Counted from the first letter of the stretch, positions 1 to 12,410 are shown. The stretch is 64,000 nucleotides of DNA from Hydrogenophaga sp. 2FB (GCF_005503365.1 NZ_SCML01000001.1:153257-217256); one strand, 5' to 3'. Translations and numbers: made by a program. Notes: generated from the letters alone by a model not told the origin.

Positions 1-400
1 CCGGCCGGAAACTCCGGCGGCATGGACGTCAGCGTGGGCGCGAACGACGCCACCAGGCCGATCTTGCCCCCCCGCGCCACCGCGACGGCATCGGCCACCA
101 TGGCCTCGTTCGGCTTGAGCACCGGCATGTGGGGCCGGCGCGCCGCCACCGCCTCGATGCAGGTTCCGAAGGCCGAGCAGGTGAACAGGATGGCGTGGGC
201 GCCCGTGCCTTCGGCATAGGCCGCCAGGGCCTCGAAGCGCTCTTGCATGGCCCCATCCAGCCCGGTGCCCTTGCGCACCAGGTCGGCCGACAAGCTGTCG
301 TCCATGAGGTTCATGCGCTCGGCCTCGGGCCAGGCGCGCGCGAACTCGTCGTTGATGGGCGCGACAGAGTGCGCCAGCGCGTGAATGAGCGCAATGCGGG

Positions 401-404
<4 letters not shown>
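1..404 (-). CDS. Asp/Glu/hydantoin racemase family protein (partial, 3' end outside window)
   Basis: The reverse strand from ATG 404 reads without a stop to the window edge (about 134 codons). The product begins MTRIALIHALAHSVAPIND and has a Cys in the stretch FTCSAFGTCIEAV, the usual place of the first catalytic cysteine of cofactor-independent Asp/Glu racemases and arylmalonate-decarboxylase-like enzymes; a second Cys would lie outside. Its ATG overlaps the TRAP permease stop in an ATGA, so it is the last visible gene of that operon. Inference: it racemises or rearranges the acid imported by the TRAP system. Substrate unknown. Confidence 0.8.
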
Positions 405-2989
<2,585 letters not shown>

Positions 2990-3025
2990 GGCGTGTGCGC
3001 TCGGGTTCGCAGCAAGGGGCGTCGC

Positions 3026-4000
3026 TTACTTGATCCAGCCCTTTTCCTTGTAGAACTTCGCCGCGCCCTCGTGCAGCGGTGCGGAGTTGCCATTGGCCAC
3101 CATGGCTTCGGGCGTGAGGTTGGCCAGCGCGGGGTGCAGCTTCTTGAACTCGTCGAAGTTGTCGAACACCGCCTTCACCACCTGGTACACCGAGTCGGCC
3201 GGCACCTTGCTGGACGTGACCACCGTGGCCAGCACGCCGTAGGTCTGCGCCGGGTTGGGGTTGTTGGGGTACAAGCCACCGGGGATGGTGGCCTTGGCGT
3301 AGTAGGGCTTGTCGGCGATCAGCTTGTCGACCGCCGGACCGGTGATGGACACCAGCTGCGCGCCGCACGAGGTGGTGGGGTCCTGGATGTTGGCGCTGGG
3401 GTGGCCCACGCCATAGAAGAAGCCGTCGATCTTGCCGTCGCACAGCGCCGGGCCGTGCTCATCGGCCTTGAGTTCGGACGCGAGCGAGAAGTCGCCCAGC
3501 TTCCAGCCCATGGCACCCAACAGCTCTTCCATCGACGCGCGCGTGCCCGAGCCGGGGTTGCCGACGTTGAAGCGCTTGCCCTTGAAGTCGGTGAAGGCCT
3601 TGATGTTGGCCTCCTTGCGGGCCAGCACGGTGAAGGGTTCGGGGTGCACCGAGAACACGGCGCGCAGGTCGGTATAGGCGGCGTCCTTGAACTGGCCCAC
3701 GCCCTTGAGCGCGTTGAACTGCACGTCGGACTGGGTGAAGCCCAGGTCCAGTTCACCGGCCTTGATGGTATTGACGTTGAACACCGAGCCGCCCGTGGAT
3801 TCCACCGAGCAGCGGATGCCGTGCTTCGCGCGGTCCTTGTTCACCAGACGGCAGATGGCGCCGCCGGCCGCGTAGTACACGCCGGTCACGCCACCGGTGC
3901 CGATCGTCATGAACTTCTGCTGCGCCTGGGCCGGCGCCATGGGCGCCATCAGGGCTGTTGCGGCGGCCAGCGTGCTCAAACAGATCCGGAATTTTTTCAT
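3026..4000 (-). CDS. TAXI family TRAP transporter solute-binding protein
   Basis: A 324-residue periplasmic binding protein. It starts with a Sec signal peptide ([20 protein letters not shown], cleavage expected after AQA near residue 27) and continues [18 protein letters not shown], the hallmark of the TAXI family. A good ribosome-binding site (AGGAGC) precedes ATG 4000. It delivers substrate to the fused permease downstream. A 123-bp gap separates it from the upstream aminotransferase, so a secondary promoter is possible. The ligand cannot be read from sequence; glutamate-like acids are typical of the family. Confidence 0.95.
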   Translation of the reverse strand: MKKFRICLSTLAAATALMAPMAPAQAQQKFMTIGTGGVTGVYYAAGGAICRLVNKDRAKHGIRCSVESTGGSVFNVNTIKAGELDLGFTQSDVQFNALKGVGQFKDAAYTDLRAVFSVHPEPFTVLARKEANIKAFTDFKGKRFNVGNPGSGTRASMEELLGAMGWKLGDFSLASELKADEHGPALCDGKIDGFFYGVGHPSANIQDPTTSCGAQLVSITGPAVDKLIADKPYYAKATIPGGLYPNNPNPAQTYGVLATVVTSSKVPADSVYQVVKAVFDNFDEFKKLHPALANLTPEAMVANGNSAPLHEGAAKFYKEKGWIK

Positions 4001-4123
4001 GGTGAAAGCTCCTGCAGTTTTCTGCGTGGGTTGAACAAACGTGATGCCCCGGTGGGCCTGTGCGGCTTGGCCATGGATGCGCCAAGCAAGCTTCGTGCAG
4101 AGCCGCTGTCGCGGCGACGGGGT

Positions 4124-5452
4124 TTACCCCAGCGCCCGGTCGATCGCGCCGGCGAGCCGGTCCACGATCTGCGCCAGCTCGGCGGGTGTGCTGATGAAGG
4201 GCGGCGCGAGCAACACGTGGTCGCCGCAGCGGCCGTCCACCGTGCCGCCCGAGGGATAGACCAACAGGCCACCGGCCATGGCCTCGCTCTTGATGCGGGC
4301 GTGCAGCTGGCGCGCGGGGTCGAACCACTGCTTGCGGCCACGCTCGGCCACCAGTTCGATGCCCCGGAACAGGCCACGCCCGCGGATGTCGCCCACGTGC
4401 GGATGGCTGTCAAACCGCTGGTGCAGCAGCGCCTCCAGCTGCGCACCCCGCTCGCGCACCTGCGCCAGCAACCCGTCGCGCTGGATCACGCGCTGCACCG
4501 CGAGCGCGGCAGCGCAGGCGACCGCATGGCCGAGGTAGGTGTGGCCGTGCTGGAACAGGCCGCTGCCCTGGCGAAAAGCGTCCACCAGCCGGTCCTGTAC
4601 CAGCACCGCGCCGATAGGCTGGTAGCCGCCGCCCAGGCCCTTGGCGATGGTCATCAGGTCCGGCACCACCCCTTCCTGCTCGCAGGCGTGCAGCGTGCCG
4701 GTGCGGCCCATGCCGCACATCACCTCGTCCAGGATCAGCAGGATGCCGTGGCGGTCGCACAGCTCGCGCACGCCCTTGAAGTAGCCGGGCACCGCTGTGA
4801 GCACACCGGCGGTGGCCCCGCCCACGGTCTCGGCCACGAAGGCCATCACGTTCTCGCCGCCAAGCTGGTCGATCGCATCGGCCAGCTCGGCCACCAGACG
4901 CTGGCCATACTGCTCGGCGGTCTCGTCGTCGCGCCGGTGGCGGTATTCGTAACACGGCGCCACGTGCGTCACGTCGATCAACAGCGGCTTGAACTGCTCG
5001 CGCCGCCAGGCGTTGCCGCCGACCGCGAGCGCGCCCAGCGTGTTGCCGTGGTAGCTCTGGTGGCGGGCGATGAAGTGCCGACGCTGCGGCTGGCCGATCT
5101 CCACGAAGTACTGCCGCGCCATCTTCAGCGCCGCTTCCACCGCCTCGGAACCACCGCTCACGAAGTACACGCGGCTCATGCCGGCCGGTGCCGATTCGAT
5201 CAGCACGTCGGCCAATTCCTCGGCCACCTCGGTGGTGAAGAAGCTGGTGTGCGCATAGGCCAACTGGTCGATCTGCGCGTGCATCGCGGCGACCACGTCC
5301 GGGTGGCCGTGGCCCAGGCACGAGACGGCCGCGCCGCCCGAAGCGTCGAGATAGGTCTTGCCGCTCTGGTCGGTGAGGGTGATGCCCTGCCCGCTCACGG
5401 CGAATGGCAGGGGATGGCGCAACTGGCGGTGAAAGACGCGGGAGGTGGTCAT
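4124..5452 (-). CDS. class III (omega) aminotransferase, PLP-dependent
   Basis: 442 residues, normal length for the class III/ornithine-type family. PLP lysine is K271 in TIAKGLGGGY, preceded by the pyridine-nitrogen aspartate D242 in LILDEVMCGMGRTG; the phosphate-binding SGGSEAVEAALKMAR lies near residue 100. The family moves amino groups from omega-, beta- or gamma-amino acids or amines to a keto acid. As first gene of the operon with a TAXI-TRAP importer and a racemase-like protein, and divergent from a DadA-like oxidase, it probably acts in catabolism of an imported amino compound. Exact substrate unknown. Confidence 0.92.
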   Translation of the reverse strand: MTTSRVFHRQLRHPLPFAVSGQGITLTDQSGKTYLDASGGAAVSCLGHGHPDVVAAMHAQIDQLAYAHTSFFTTEVAEELADVLIESAPAGMSRVYFVSGGSEAVEAALKMARQYFVEIGQPQRRHFIARHQSYHGNTLGALAVGGNAWRREQFKPLLIDVTHVAPCYEYRHRRDDETAEQYGQRLVAELADAIDQLGGENVMAFVAETVGGATAGVLTAVPGYFKGVRELCDRHGILLILDEVMCGMGRTGTLHACEQEGVVPDLMTIAKGLGGGYQPIGAVLVQDRLVDAFRQGSGLFQHGHTYLGHAVACAAALAVQRVIQRDGLLAQVRERGAQLEALLHQRFDSHPHVGDIRGRGLFRGIELVAERGRKQWFDPARQLHARIKSEAMAGGLLVYPSGGTVDGRCGDHVLLAPPFISTPAELAQIVDRLAGAIDRALG

Positions 5453-5505
5453 GCAGGTGTTGGAGCTGTGACGTCCGCAGCAGTGTAGGCAGCGCGGGCG
5501 CGCCG

Positions 5506-5574
5506 CGAAAAATGCCTTTTTCGCCCCGATCCATGCCTTTCGGTTATGGCCTGTTCACGCGTTGGCATTTTTCG
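5506..5574. promoter_or_regulatory. divergent promoter region with inverted A/T-tract motifs (candidate LysR operator)
   Basis: The 152-bp gap between the aminotransferase and the dadA-like gene holds CGAAAAATGCC at 5506-5516 and its exact reverse complement GGCATTTTTCG at 5564-5574. A third related copy, GCCTTTTTCGCC, lies at about 5514-5525, next to the first. Repeated dyads in a divergent promoter are what a LysR regulator would use; the LysR gene at 6857-7756 is the obvious candidate. Binding is inference. Confidence 0.5.
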
Positions 5575-5604
5575 CCGGCACGCGGTTTGCCTACAGTGCG
5601 CAGC

Positions 5605-6897
5605 ATGAACGTTCCCCCCCACTCTGCGCCGCGGGTGTGCGTGCTCGGCGCGGGCATCGTCGGGCTGGCCGCGGCCTGGCAGTTGCGGCGCGACGGCTTC
5701 GAAGTGACCGTGGTCGACCGCGCGCAGGCCGGTGCGGGCGCGAGCGCGGCCAACGGCGCCCAACTGAGCTACGCCTACGTGCAGCCGCTGGCCGACCCCG
5801 GCATCTGGCGCCAGTTGCCCAAGCTGCTGTTCGCGGCCGAATCGCCCCTGAAGCTGCGCCTGCAGCCCGACCCGCACCAGTGGGCCTGGGGCCTGCAGTT
5901 CCTTGCGGCCTGCCGCGCCAGCGTGTCGCGCCGCACCACGGCCAGCCTGCTCGCGCTGGCGGCGGAAAGCCGCGCTGGCTTCGAGCGCCTGATGGCAGAA
6001 GAAGCCATCGAATGCGACTTCTCCGCCACCGGCAAGCTGGTGATGTATGCCGACGAAGCGAGCTTCGCGGCGGCGCGCCGGCAGATGGCGCTGCAGCGCG
6101 AACTGGGCAGCAGCGTGCAGCACGCGCTGTCTCCCACGGAATGTGTGGCCATCGAACCCGCGCTGGCCGGCTATGCGCCCCGCTTCGCCGGCGCCATCCA
6201 CACGCCCAGCGAGTGCGCGGCCGACTGCCACAAGGTCTGCATGGAGCTGCTGCGCCTGCTGCGCGCGCAAGGCGTGCACTTCGCATTCGACACGCCGGTC
6301 ACCAGACTCACGCGCGCGGGCGAGCGCATCGTGGCGGCCGAGACGCCGCGCGGCCCGATCGAGGCCGATGCCTTCGTGGTCGCGCTCGGCACCGCGTCGC
6401 ACCCGCTCGCGCGCACGCTGGGCCTGCGCGTGCCGGTCTACCCACTCAAGGGTTACAGCCTCACGGTGGACGTGGGCGACGCACCCGGTGCCGCGCCGCG
6501 TGTGAACGTGACCGACGCGGCACGCAAGGTGGTGTTCGCACGCCTGGGGCAGCGGCTGCGCGTGGCCGGCATGGCCGAGCTTGTGGGCGAGAACACGCAC
6601 ATCCCGGCCGACCGAATCCACTCGCTCGTGGCCAGCGCACGCACGCTGTTCCCGGACGCCAGCCGCTACGACGACGTGAGACCCTGGGCCGGCCTGCGCC
6701 CCGCCACGCCCACGGGCTTGCCGGTGCTGGGCCAGCTGCGCGGAGGGCCACACAACTTGTGGTTCAACACCGGGCACGGTGCGCTGGGCTTCACGCTGGC
6801 GTTCGGCAGCGCACAACGCATCGCCGCGCAACTTCGCGCGCAGCACGCGACCAGGCTCAGGCCGTCTCCTGCAGCGCCTGTTGCATGCAGCGCGTGA
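5605..6897 (+). CDS. DadA-like FAD-dependent D-amino acid dehydrogenase
   Basis: 430 residues from ATG 5605, chosen because the Rossmann motif VCVLGAGIVGLAAAW must lie near the N terminus (residues 11-25). The longer frame from 5404 would add a tail unlike the family. The C-terminal WAGLRPATPTGLPVLG and NTGHGALGFTLAFGSAQRIA are the second FAD/DAO signature of DadA. The family oxidatively deaminates D-amino acids to keto acids, passing electrons to the respiratory chain. It is divergent from the aminotransferase/TRAP operon and its 3' end overlaps the convergent LysR gene by 41 bp. With a racemase-like protein nearby, use of a D-amino acid is likely but not proven. Confidence 0.9.
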   Translation: MNVPPHSAPRVCVLGAGIVGLAAAWQLRRDGFEVTVVDRAQAGAGASAANGAQLSYAYVQPLADPGIWRQLPKLLFAAESPLKLRLQPDPHQWAWGLQFLAACRASVSRRTTASLLALAAESRAGFERLMAEEAIECDFSATGKLVMYADEASFAAARRQMALQRELGSSVQHALSPTECVAIEPALAGYAPRFAGAIHTPSECAADCHKVCMELLRLLRAQGVHFAFDTPVTRLTRAGERIVAAETPRGPIEADAFVVALGTASHPLARTLGLRVPVYPLKGYSLTVDVGDAPGAAPRVNVTDAARKVVFARLGQRLRVAGMAELVGENTHIPADRIHSLVASARTLFPDASRYDDVRPWAGLRPATPTGLPVLGQLRGGPHNLWFNTGHGALGFTLAFGSAQRIAAQLRAQHATRLRPSPAAPVACSA

Positions 6898-7756
6898 AGG
6901 CGCGGGTGGTCAGCGAGTTCGGCCGCGCGGTGGGCCGCAGCATGCGCACCGTAGTGGGCACGGTCGGCTCGAGTTTGAGCACGTCGACCTTGGCCGGGTC
7001 GGCCGAGGCCGCCGTGCAGCTCTCCACCATGGCCACGCCCACGCCATGGTGGGCCAGCGCCAGCGCGACGTGGTAGGTCTGCACGGTCATCACTTCCTGC
7101 AGGCCGGCACCACTGTCGCGCACGGTGTGGGCCAGCAGCAGGCCCAATGGGTCCTGTCCATCGAGCGCGATCACCGGCAGTTTCGACAACTGGGCCAGCG
7201 TGATGGTGCCGGCCTTGACCTGGCGCGCGGTCAGCAGGCCCTTGGGCACCACGCACACCACATGGCGGTCGGCGAGCTGTTCCTGCACCAGCGCGGGGTG
7301 CGACACCGCGCTGAACACATAGCCCACGTCGGCCTCCTGCAGCACCAGCGCGGAAATGATCTGCGGTGAATGCAATGCTTCGTGGTGCACCCGAACCGAG
7401 GGATGTTTCTCGCGGAACAAGCGCATGGCGCGGGGAAAGACTTCGTAGCTCAGGGCCAACACGGTCAGCACACGCAGCTCGCCCTTGCCCCGCCCCGCCT
7501 TGAGACTCGCGGAGAGGCGTTGCACCTCGTCAAGCTGGGCGAACAGGCGTTCGATGTGCGGGTACAGGGTCTGCGCTTCGGCCGTGGGCCGCAGGCGTCC
7601 GCCCACGCGTTGAAAGAGCTGAAAGCCGAGCTGGATCTCGGCATGCTGCAAGGTGCGGCTCACCGCCGGTTGCGTGACGTTGATCATGCGGGCGGCCGCG
7701 CTCACGCTGCCGGTGAGCATCACCGCGTTGAAGACTTCAATGTGTCTTAGTCGCAT
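6857..7756 (-). CDS. LysR family transcriptional regulator
   Basis: 299 residues from ATG 7756 (MRLRHIEVFNAVMLTGSVSA); the frame extends 21 codons further up but that part lacks homology-like sequence. The N-terminal winged HTH reads SVSAAARMINVTQPAVSRTL, followed by a LysR substrate-binding domain (about residues 90-290). It is convergent with the dadA-like gene, overlapping it by 41 bp. It probably controls the divergent aminotransferase-TRAP and dadA promoters, which carry repeated dyads. The effector is unknown. Confidence 0.93.
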   Translation of the reverse strand: MRLRHIEVFNAVMLTGSVSAAARMINVTQPAVSRTLQHAEIQLGFQLFQRVGGRLRPTAEAQTLYPHIERLFAQLDEVQRLSASLKAGRGKGELRVLTVLALSYEVFPRAMRLFREKHPSVRVHHEALHSPQIISALVLQEADVGYVFSAVSHPALVQEQLADRHVVCVVPKGLLTARQVKAGTITLAQLSKLPVIALDGQDPLGLLLAHTVRDSGAGLQEVMTVQTYHVALALAHHGVGVAMVESCTAASADPAKVDVLKLEPTVPTTVRMLRPTARPNSLTTRAFTRCMQQALQETA

Positions 7757-7820
7757 GCGGTCTATTGTTGACCATGTTTTTTTCTCCGGATGATCCGGTC
7801 CTCGGCGACCACGGGGCACG

Positions 7821-8061
7821 GCTCCGCGGGTGTCCTCCGACGGCTGGAGCCGTCTCCCCCTTTACCCCGCTACGCCGTACCCCATGGCCACCGATGACCT
7901 CGTTGGTGTGCGGAGGAGCGCAGCGTCGCGGCTCTGGTCGCCGATGACCTCGCACGTGATTTGTTCGTGCCACCGCTCCTTCTGGCGCGGAGGCGGGTGG
8001 CGTTCTGCGCAGCGGGGTAAAGGAGGAGCCGGCTCCAGCCGGCGGGGGACACCCGCGGAGC
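7821..8061. repeat. large imperfect inverted-repeat element in the LysR-RND gap
   Basis: The 355-bp gap 7757-8111 holds two 55-bp arms, 7821-7875 and 8007-8061, that are near-perfect reverse complements (about five mismatches). Each arm starts or ends with GCTCCGCGGGTGTC and contains its own 7-bp hairpin: GACGGCT/AGCCGTC in the left arm, GCCGGCT/AGCCGGC in the right, so the hairpin is kept although the bases differ. The 131-bp interior has a direct repeat of CCGATGACCTCG (7891-7902 and about 7943-7954). There is no transposase; a MITE-like or BIME-like dispersed element fits best. The frames across it look spurious. Confidence 0.75.
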
Positions 8062-8111
8062 AGAGCGCCGCCCGCCTCCGCGCCCGCGAGGGTCAATGCA
8101 GGAAATGCAAC

Positions 8112-11100
8112 TCAGACAGGCCGCTTCACCCGGAACCACGCGGCATACATGGCGGGCAAGGCCAACAAGGTCAACACCGTCGCAACGATGAGGCCACCCA
8201 TGATGGCCACCGCCATCGGCCCCCAGAACACACTGCGCGACAAAGGAATCATCGCCAGCACCGCCGCTGCAGCCGTCAACACGATGGGTCGCATGCGTCG
8301 CACGGCCGCTTCCACGATTGCATCCCACGCCGGCACGCCGCGCGCGCGGTCTTGCTCGATCTGATCAATCAGGATCACCGAGTTGCGCTGGATCATGCCC
8401 ATCAACGCGATCACACCCAGCAACGCCACGAAGCCGAACGGCCGGTTGAGCAGCAGCAGTGCCGCCGCCACACCCGCCATGCCCAACGGGCCGGTGAGAA
8501 ACACCAGCATCGAGCGGCTGAAGCTTTGCAACTGCAGCATCAGCAAGGTGAAGACGATGAACAACATCAACGGCACGCCGACCACGATGGACGCCGAGCC
8601 CTTGCTGCTCTCCTCCACCGCACCCGCCACCTCGATGTGGTATGCGCTCAAGCCGCGCGCGGCCCAGCCGTCGCTGATGGTTTTCAGCTTGGGCTGCAAC
8701 TCCGCCGTGACGGTCGCACCCTGCAAGCCCTCGACCACATCGCCCTGCACGGTGATCGCGTAGTCGCGGTTCTCGCGCCAGAGCACACCGGGCTCCCAAT
8801 CGAACACCGGCTTGGCAATCTGCAGCAGCGGAATCGCCTGGCCACTGGCCGTGGGCAGGTAGGCGTTGGCCAGGTCGGTGATGGCGTCGCGCTCGTCCAG
8901 TGGCTGGCGCAACACGATGTCGATCAGCTTGTCGCCTTCGCGGTACTGGCCCACCGTCGTGCCCGAGAGCAAGGTGCGCGAGGCCTGCGCGATCGACTGG
9001 CTCGACACGCCCAACGCGCGCGCCTTGGCCTGGTCCACTTCGAGCCGCAGCTTCTTCACCGACTCGTTCCAGTTGTCGTTCACGCCGCGCATGTTCGGGT
9101 TCTGGCGCATCGCCTGCTTCACCTCGTCGGCCAGACCACGCAACACCTGCGGGTCGGTGCCGACCACGCGGAACTGCACCGGGTACGGCACGGGCGGGCC
9201 GTTGGGCAGCAGCTTCACGCGCCCACGCACTTCCGGGAATTCGGTGGCCAGCAAGGCCGGCAACGCCTTGCGCATGCTCTCGCGCGTCTTCAGATCTTTC
9301 GGCAGAACGATCATTTGCGACACGTTGGTTTGCGGAAAGATCTGGTCCAGCGGCAGGTAGAAGCGCGGCACGCCCGAGCCAACCCAGGTCGTCACGCTGC
9401 GCACGCCCTCTTCTTTCGCCAGTCGGGCTTCCACGCGGCGCGTCACCTCGTCCATGGCGTGGATGCTGCTGCCTTCGGGCAACCAGATGTCCACCAGGAT
9501 TTCCGGCCGGCTCGAATCGGGGAAGAACTGCTGCTGCACCTGGCCCATGCCGGCGATGCCGAGCACGAAGGTGAGGATGGTTGCCCCAATCGTCAGCCAG
9601 CGGTGCTGCACGCACCAGTCCACCACGGCGCGAAAACGCACATAGAACGGGCCGTCGAACACCTCGTGCGTCTCGCCCTCGGCGTGCGGCTTGACCTTGA
9701 GCAACAACACGCCGAGATACGGCACGAACAGCACCGCGACCACCCAAGAGATCACCAGCGCAAGCACCGTCACCGCGAAGATGGCGAAGGTGTATTCACC
9801 GGTGACGGAGTTCGCCAGGCCGATCGGCAGGAAACCCGCAGCGGTGATCAACGTGCCGGTGAGCATGGGCATGGCGGTCGCGTCCCAGGTGAAGGTGGCC
9901 GCGCGCACCATGTCGTAGCCCTCTTCGAGTTTGCGCACCATCATTTCCACCGCAATGATCGCGTCGTCCACCAGCAGGCCCAGCGCGATGATGAGCGAAC
10001 CCAGCGAGATCTTGTGCAGGCCGATGCCCCAGTAGTTCATGGCCAAGAAGGTGATGGCCAGCACCAGCGGAATGGTGATGAACACCACCAGACCAGGCCG
10101 CATGTCGAGCACGTAGCGGCGCAAGCCTTTGCCGCCCGGGCGCCGGTGCAGCCCCAGCGCCAGGAAGCTCACGGCGAGCACGATCAACACCGCCTCGATC
10201 AGCACCTTCACGAACTCGTTGACAGAGTTCGTCACCGCGCTGGGTTGGTCTTGCACCTGCGCCAGCGTCATGCCCGCGGGCAGCGTGGCTTCGATGTCGG
10301 CCACGGTGGTCTTGAGCGCCTTGCCCAGCGCGATGATGTCGCCGCCCTTGGCCATGGAGATGCCCAGCGCGATGCTGTCCTTGCCCTCATGGCGCACCAG
10401 CGTCTGCGGTGGGTCGACGTAACCCAGGCCGATCTCTGCGATGTCGCCCAGGCGGATCTGCGTGCCGCTGGCGGCGCGGATCGGCATGGCGCGCAGTTGC
10501 TCCACCGAGTTGAAGGCACCCGCCACGCGCACCTGCACCACGTCGGCCGGCGTCTGCACCGCGCCTGCCGACTCCACGGCGTTCTGCTGGCCCAAAGCCT
10601 CCAGCACCTGCGGCAGGTTCAGGCCCAGCGTGGCCAGGCGCTTCTGCGAAATTTCGATGTAGAGCTTTTGGTCTTGCACCCCGAACAGCTCGACCTTGCT
10701 CACATCGCGCACGCGCAGCAGGCGCTGGCGCACGTCGTCGGCCACCTGCTTCTTGTCGGCGGGCGAGAAGCCTTCGCCCTGCAACGCGTAGATCACGCCG
10801 TACACGTCGCCGAACTCGTCGTTGAAGAACGGCCCCACCACGCCCTGCGGCAGCGTGCCGCGCATGTCGCCCACCTTCTTGCGCGCCGTGTACCAGATCT
10901 GCTGCACCTCGTGCGGTGGCGACGAGTCCTTGAGCTGGAAGATGATGAGCGTCTCGCCCGGCTTGGAGTAGCTGCGGATCTTGTCCGCGTAGGGCACTTC
11001 CTGCAGCGTCTTTTCAATGCGGTCGGCCACCTGTTCGGCCACCTGCTCGGCGGTCGCGCCGGGCCAGTAGGCGCGCACCACCATCGCACGGAAGGTGAAC

Positions 11101-11276
11101 GGCGGGTCTTCGTCCTGGCCGAGCTGGAAATAGGCCGCAACGCCCAGCACCATCAGCACGATCATCAGGTAGCGCGTGAAGGCCTGGTGGTCCAGTGCCC
11201 ATTGCGAGAGGTTGAAACGCGAGACCCACGAGGTGGGTTCGCCGGCGTTGGTCGTCGTCGGTGAGGCGTCGTGCAT
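8112..11276 (-). CDS. RND family efflux permease (AcrB/MexB-like)
   Basis: About 1054 residues, full length for a hydrophobe/amphiphile RND pump, with the usual duplicated layout: TM1, a periplasmic loop, TM2-7, a second loop, TM8-12. The proton-relay motif GLLVDDAIIAVEMM in TM4 has the paired aspartates. ATG 11276 is chosen because GAGG stands six bases upstream; a GTG at 11288 overlapping the adaptor stop (GTGA) is the alternative. It exports drugs, solvents or toxic metabolites using the proton gradient. It forms an operon with the upstream adaptor; no outer-membrane TolC-type gene is next to it. Confidence 0.96.
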   Translation of the reverse strand: MHDASPTTTNAGEPTSWVSRFNLSQWALDHQAFTRYLMIVLMVLGVAAYFQLGQDEDPPFTFRAMVVRAYWPGATAEQVAEQVADRIEKTLQEVPYADKIRSYSKPGETLIIFQLKDSSPPHEVQQIWYTARKKVGDMRGTLPQGVVGPFFNDEFGDVYGVIYALQGEGFSPADKKQVADDVRQRLLRVRDVSKVELFGVQDQKLYIEISQKRLATLGLNLPQVLEALGQQNAVESAGAVQTPADVVQVRVAGAFNSVEQLRAMPIRAASGTQIRLGDIAEIGLGYVDPPQTLVRHEGKDSIALGISMAKGGDIIALGKALKTTVADIEATLPAGMTLAQVQDQPSAVTNSVNEFVKVLIEAVLIVLAVSFLALGLHRRPGGKGLRRYVLDMRPGLVVFITIPLVLAITFLAMNYWGIGLHKISLGSLIIALGLLVDDAIIAVEMMVRKLEEGYDMVRAATFTWDATAMPMLTGTLITAAGFLPIGLANSVTGEYTFAIFAVTVLALVISWVVAVLFVPYLGVLLLKVKPHAEGETHEVFDGPFYVRFRAVVDWCVQHRWLTIGATILTFVLGIAGMGQVQQQFFPDSSRPEILVDIWLPEGSSIHAMDEVTRRVEARLAKEEGVRSVTTWVGSGVPRFYLPLDQIFPQTNVSQMIVLPKDLKTRESMRKALPALLATEFPEVRGRVKLLPNGPPVPYPVQFRVVGTDPQVLRGLADEVKQAMRQNPNMRGVNDNWNESVKKLRLEVDQAKARALGVSSQSIAQASRTLLSGTTVGQYREGDKLIDIVLRQPLDERDAITDLANAYLPTASGQAIPLLQIAKPVFDWEPGVLWRENRDYAITVQGDVVEGLQGATVTAELQPKLKTISDGWAARGLSAYHIEVAGAVEESSKGSASIVVGVPLMLFIVFTLLMLQLQSFSRSMLVFLTGPLGMAGVAAALLLLNRPFGFVALLGVIALMGMIQRNSVILIDQIEQDRARGVPAWDAIVEAAVRRMRPIVLTAAAAVLAMIPLSRSVFWGPMAVAIMGGLIVATVLTLLALPAMYAAWFRVKRPV

Positions 11277-11284
11277 GCCGGGCC

Positions 11285-12394
11285 TCACTGCGTCGCGGCC
11301 GCCACGAAACGCGTGACCTTCTGCCCCGGCGAGAGCACGTGCACGCCCGCGGCCACCACCTCCTCACCCGGCTTGAGCCCGGCGACGATCACCGCGTCGT
11401 TGCCGTCCGCGGTGGCCACCTGCACCTCGCGCGGCTGCACCGTGCTGGCTGCCGGGTCGAACACCCACACCGCCGTGCCCGTGCGCTCGCCCGCTTCGGA
11501 GCGCATCAGCGCGGTGGTGGGCAGCTTGATGGCGGTGGCCGCGGCGGCGCCGTTGCCGAGCGTCACATAGGCGGTGGCGCCCAGGGCGACCGCAGCGGTG
11601 TCGGGCAACGAGAGCTTGACCTGGTAGGTGCGCGTGGCCGGGTCGGCGCTGGCCGCCACTTCGCGCACCGCTGCCTCCAGCGGCGCGCCGCCGGGCGCCG
11701 CGCCCACGCCTGCCCACAGGCGCACCTGCGCCACCGCGCCGGGCTTGATCTGGCCCACGCGGTCCTCGGGCACGGCAATGACCACATCGCGCGCACCATC
11801 GCGCGCCAGGCGCACCACGGGCGTGCCGGCCGCCACCACCTGGCCCACCTCGGCGTCCACCGCAAGCACCACGCCCGCGCCATCGGCCAGCAGCCGCGCA
11901 TAGGCGGCCTGGTTGCCCTGCACCGCGCCCTGCGCCTTGGCCTGGCGCAGCGTGGCCTCGGCCGACTGCAGCGTGGCCTGGCGGCGCTGGATCTCGGCCC
12001 CGCTCACGAAGCCCTGCGCCTGCAGGTCCTGATAACGCTTGAGATCGGCCGCGGCCAGGTCGCGCTGCGTTTGCGCGGCGCTCACCTGGGCCTGCGCGGC
12101 CTGGCTGGAGAGCGCCAGGTCCTGTGCGTCGAGTTGCGCCAGCAACTGGCCCGCCCGCACCCGCTGCCCCACCTCGGCCGGGCGCTGCACCAGCTTGCCG
12201 CCGACCCGGAAACCCAGGCGCGATTCGGTGCGTGCCCGCACCTCGCCAGCGTATTCGTGGTGCATGGCCACGCCACTCGCACCCACCGTGAGCAGCTTGA
12301 CCGAACGGATCGGCTCCTGGGGTGGTGCCGGGGGCGTGCAGGCCGCGAGGGCCATGGCGGCGGTCACGATCAGGACAAAATGCGGTGTTTTCAT
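11285..12394 (-). CDS. RND efflux periplasmic adaptor (membrane fusion protein), lipoprotein
   Basis: 369 residues. The N terminus has a lipobox, LAAC at about residues 16-19, so it is probably acylated and inner-membrane anchored. Next comes the split biotinyl-lipoyl domain (HEYAGEVRARTESRLGFRVG ... LLAQLDAQDLALS), an alpha-hairpin coiled coil rich in Ala/Gln (about 90-150) and beta-barrel/MP domains. It joins the RND permease to an outer-membrane channel. It is the first gene of the operon, with a TetR-type palindrome just upstream of its start. Confidence 0.95.
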   Translation of the reverse strand: MKTPHFVLIVTAAMALAACTPPAPPQEPIRSVKLLTVGASGVAMHHEYAGEVRARTESRLGFRVGGKLVQRPAEVGQRVRAGQLLAQLDAQDLALSSQAAQAQVSAAQTQRDLAAADLKRYQDLQAQGFVSGAEIQRRQATLQSAEATLRQAKAQGAVQGNQAAYARLLADGAGVVLAVDAEVGQVVAAGTPVVRLARDGARDVVIAVPEDRVGQIKPGAVAQVRLWAGVGAAPGGAPLEAAVREVAASADPATRTYQVKLSLPDTAAVALGATAYVTLGNGAAAATAIKLPTTALMRSEAGERTGTAVWVFDPAASTVQPREVQVATADGNDAVIVAGLKPGEEVVAAGVHVLSPGQKVTRFVAAATQ

Positions 12395-12410
12395 GCTGGA
12401 CTCACTAATG

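Noticed and set aside
4081..4110. A third copy of the dispersed repeat near CAAGCAAGCTTCGTGC
   Set aside because: Only about ten bases match the repeat core; this is within chance.
7737..8096. A 119-residue reverse-strand ORF across the inverted-repeat element
   Set aside because: The frame is made almost wholly of the repeat arms, with Pro/Arg-rich sequence and no ribosome-binding site.
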